Shown: piece after piece, positions 5,770-6,833 of the stretch
How positions within the stretch are numbered: position 1 is the first letter of the stretch
Layout of the letters: each line of letters starts with the position of its first letter
DNA from: JBEKYD01 sp049509915
GTDB taxonomy: Bacteria; Acidobacteriota; Terriglobia; Bryobacterales; Bryobacteraceae
Direction of reading: 5' to 3'
Length of the DNA stretch: 6,833 nucleotides
NCBI GenBank assembly: GCA_049509915.1
Contig: JBEKZL010000337.1
Span: 1 to 6,833 of the forward strand
Translations under genes and position numbers: made by a program
Notes under the pieces: generated by a model
What the model saw: the letters and a program-made list of their open reading frames with translations, nothing else
Databases searched by the model: none
Told to the model about the DNA's origin: nothing

Positions 5770-5792
5770 AGGATAAGTAGGAGGATAAGTAG
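5770..5792. promoter_or_regulatory. Tandem 12-bp repeat upstream of the 5762-5493 regulator
   Basis: ATAAGTAG occurs at 5773-5780 and 5785-5792 within AGGATAAGTAGG repeats, period 12. On the minus strand it reads CTACTTAT just before ATG 5762. The same word occurs in the dyads at 5023-5030 and, with one change, at 5038-5045. It is probably a regulator-binding site overlapping the gene's -10-like TATCCT. Confidence 0.45.
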
Positions 5793-5894
5793 GAGTTGAC
5801 GGCAATCCTCTCTTGGGATATTCTGGCGGCGCTCAGGCAAACCGCGGTGCGACACGCGCCTGGGCTAATCCAATGCGAAGAATTGCCAGATGCG

Positions 5895-5913
5895 TTCCGG
5901 CGAACGGCCGGAA
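5895..5913 (-). terminator. Hairpin after the 6135-5921 regulator
   Basis: TTCCGGC (5895-5901) pairs with GCCGGAA (5907-5913) around a 5-base loop. It begins 7 bases past the TAA (5923-5921) of the minus-strand gene. The following bases are only mildly T-rich, so termination is plausible but not strong. Confidence 0.35.
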
Positions 5914-5920
5914 GGCGCGA

Positions 5921-6135
5921 TTAAATCCCGCGGACCAGATCCTCGATCCGCACGTCGAGCGCATCCGCCAGGATCTTGAGCGTCTGAAGGGTGACGTTGC
6001 TCTCGCCGCGCTCGATTTCGCCGACGTGCGCGCGGTGCAGGCCGGTGCGATCCGCGAAGACGTCCTGCGACCAGCCGCGCTTTTTACGCAGCGCGCGCAC
6101 CTTCGCCCCGACCTTTTCCTGATGGCTTGCACCAA
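5921..6135 (-). CDS. XRE-family HTH regulator with an apparent frameshift at its N-terminus
   Basis: From 6115 down to TAA 5923-5921 the frame encodes a complete XRE domain: KVGAKVRALRKKRGWSQ, then DVFADRTGLHRAHVGEIERG, then ESNVTLQTLKILADALDVRI and EDLVRGI. It is close to the regulator at 5002-5289. In that frame there is no ATG, GTG or TTG between the upstream TAG (6151-6149) and the domain. The first candidate is GTG 6100, which would cut into helix 1 (59 aa). In the neighbouring frame, TTG 6135 or GTG 6132 gives MVQAIRK. One added A in the AAAA run (minus strand, 6117-6114) would join this smoothly as VQAIRKKVGAKVRAL. So the gene is either frameshifted, carries a homopolymer error, or starts at GTG 6100. 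It diverges from the Sel1 gene across paired palindromes. Confidence 0.7.
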
Positions 6136-6155
6136 CAGCAGTGTGGGGCTAGTCC

Positions 6156-6182
6156 GGTTTTAACCATACTGGTTATAACCAG
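6156..6182. promoter_or_regulatory. Paired palindromic operators between divergent genes
   Basis: GGTTTTAACC (6156-6165) and GGTTATAACC (6171-6180) are tandem dyads with 15-bp period. The second extends to a perfect 14-base palindrome, CTGGTTATAACCAG (6169-6182). They fill the space between the minus-strand XRE gene and the plus-strand Sel1 gene, and the second contains a -10-like TATAAC on either strand. A two-site repressor operator is the likely role. Confidence 0.6.
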
Positions 6183-6197
6183 CATCACAGGAAATGC

Positions 6198-6725
6198 GTG
6201 GCGTCCATGAAACTAGGCTGCTGTGGAAACCGCCGGGCAGTATCCAAACGCGCTCGACCTGAATGCTCGCTCCTTTGGCTGGTTGCAACCCTGTTGATAG
6301 GCGCGCCTACACTGACCGCAGCCGACTTGGACAGTGGCATGCGGTCGAAGGACCTCGGGGATTTGGTGACTGCCATACGCGAACTTCGCCCGCTCGCTGA
6401 GCAAGGAATCTCAAAAGCGCAATTCGAGATTGGATTGATTTACTTGGTTGGTGGGGACGGCTTTCCTAAAGACGAGACTGAAGCAGAGAAGTGGTTTCTT
6501 CGATCCGCCTCAGCAGTCCCTGAGTGGCAGCGGCAGGCGGAAAGCGGCATTGCTGACGCACAGTATCGGTTATCGTTGATGTACCGAAAAGGACTGGGAG
6601 TGCCGAAGGATATCTCCACGTCAGACAAATGGCTCAACATGTCCGCGCAGCAGGGCTACGTTCGTGCCCAGAACGTGTTGGGTAACATGTTTGCAAACGG
6701 TCAAGACACTCCAAGTCTTGTATAA
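6198..6725 (+). CDS. Exported Sel1-repeat (TPR-like) protein
   Basis: The 175-residue protein has a long basic N-region, then LLWLVATLLIGAPTLTA (25-41), a signal peptide with likely cleavage near TLTA-AD. Sel1 repeats follow. One is at about 66-106 (PLAEQGISKAQFEIGLIY...AEKWFLRSA). A second at about 118-152 (ADAQYRLSLMYRKGLGVPKD, then KWLNMSAQQG) is a textbook unit. A third begins at 155 (RAQNVLGNMFANGQ) but stops after DTPSLV, so the C-terminus looks cut short. Sel1 repeats are alpha-solenoids for protein-protein contacts, often in envelope signalling; the partner here is unknown. GTG 6198 is preferred over ATG 6207 because AGGA (6189-6192) lies 5 bases before it. Its promoter region carries the paired palindromes. 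Confidence 0.8.
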   Translation: MASMKLGCCGNRRAVSKRARPECSLLWLVATLLIGAPTLTAADLDSGMRSKDLGDLVTAIRELRPLAEQGISKAQFEIGLIYLVGGDGFPKDETEAEKWFLRSASAVPEWQRQAESGIADAQYRLSLMYRKGLGVPKDISTSDKWLNMSAQQGYVRAQNVLGNMFANGQDTPSLV

Positions 6726-6775
6726 CGCAGCATGAGCCTGGGGAGGGGGCGCGTTTCTAACGCAGGATGAGCCTG
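6723..6775 (+). repeat. 18-bp direct repeat after the Sel1 gene
   Basis: TAACGCAGCATGAGCCTG (6723-6740) recurs at 6758-6775 with one change (C to G), period 35. Each copy is followed by a G-rich run. The first copy supplies the TAA stop of the Sel1 gene. Function is unknown; a larger array could continue beyond the window only if further copies appear, and none is seen after 6775. Confidence 0.6.
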
Positions 6776-6833
6776 AAGGGGGGAAGCCGCATGCTAGGGA
6801 TTGATCATCAGCATGCAGAACGGGGAGCGGCTG

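Noticed and set aside
5763..5855. Upstream start of the 5762-5493 regulator at ATG 5855
   Set aside because: It would translate the 12-bp tandem repeat as a Leu/Ile run; the domain fits a start at ATG 5762.
5813..6163. Plus-strand open frame of 116 codons
   Set aside because: Antisense shadow of the XRE gene at 5921-6135, which has clear domain similarity.
6813..6833. ATG at the right edge starting MQNGERL
   Set aside because: Only seven codons are visible before the window ends, with no ribosome site; nothing can be concluded.

Overview
The window is GC-rich (around 60% by eye) bacterial DNA from a Gram-negative-type cell envelope: it encodes an exported OmpA-family protein and an exported Sel1-repeat protein. 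The style of the helix-turn-helix (HTH), ATPase and XRE proteins resembles what I know from Acidobacteriota (Solibacter/Bryobacter-like) chromosomes. That placement is inference, not something the sequence proves.

Layout. (1) 322-1590 (+): an exported OmpA-family peptidoglycan-binding protein with a duplicated periplasmic module. (2) 1591-2337: about 750 bases without a convincing gene. They hold two structured stretches: an inverted-repeat element (1777-1847) and a cluster of the octamer CCGAGGCG in both orientations (2151-2303). (3) 3668-2338 (-): a short excisionase-like HTH gene with an internal TGA stop, followed by a RepA-like RecA-fold ATPase. A sigma-70-like promoter lies just upstream. 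Divergent from it, at 3768-4535 (+), is a CGNR-type zinc-finger protein followed by tiny possible ORFs. HTH, RepA-like ATPase and zinc-finger genes together look like the core of a small integrated element. (4) 4765-6182: a dense patch of XRE-type regulators, consisting of one gene at 5002-5289 (+), a headless remnant at 5282-5467 (+), a gene at 5762-5493 (-) and one at 6135-5921 (-) with an apparent frameshift. A small secreted protein gene (5003-4773, -) sits at the left edge with its own promoter, ribosome site and terminator-like hairpin. (5) 6198-6725 (+): an exported Sel1-repeat protein, followed by a near-perfect 18-bp direct repeat.

The most interesting signal is regulatory. Three sites next to the XRE genes carry tandem operator-like repeats. 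A pair of dyads with 15-bp period (5020-5051) lies across the promoter of the small secreted protein. A 12-bp tandem repeat (5773-5792) shares the word ATAAGTAG with it. A second pair of dyads with 15-bp period (6156-6182) lies between a divergent XRE gene and the Sel1 gene. These suggest a cluster of small repressors controlling envelope or secreted proteins. Several genes also show damage (internal stop, missing start, frame offset, missing 5' part), so the region is either a decaying element or carries uncorrected assembly indels.
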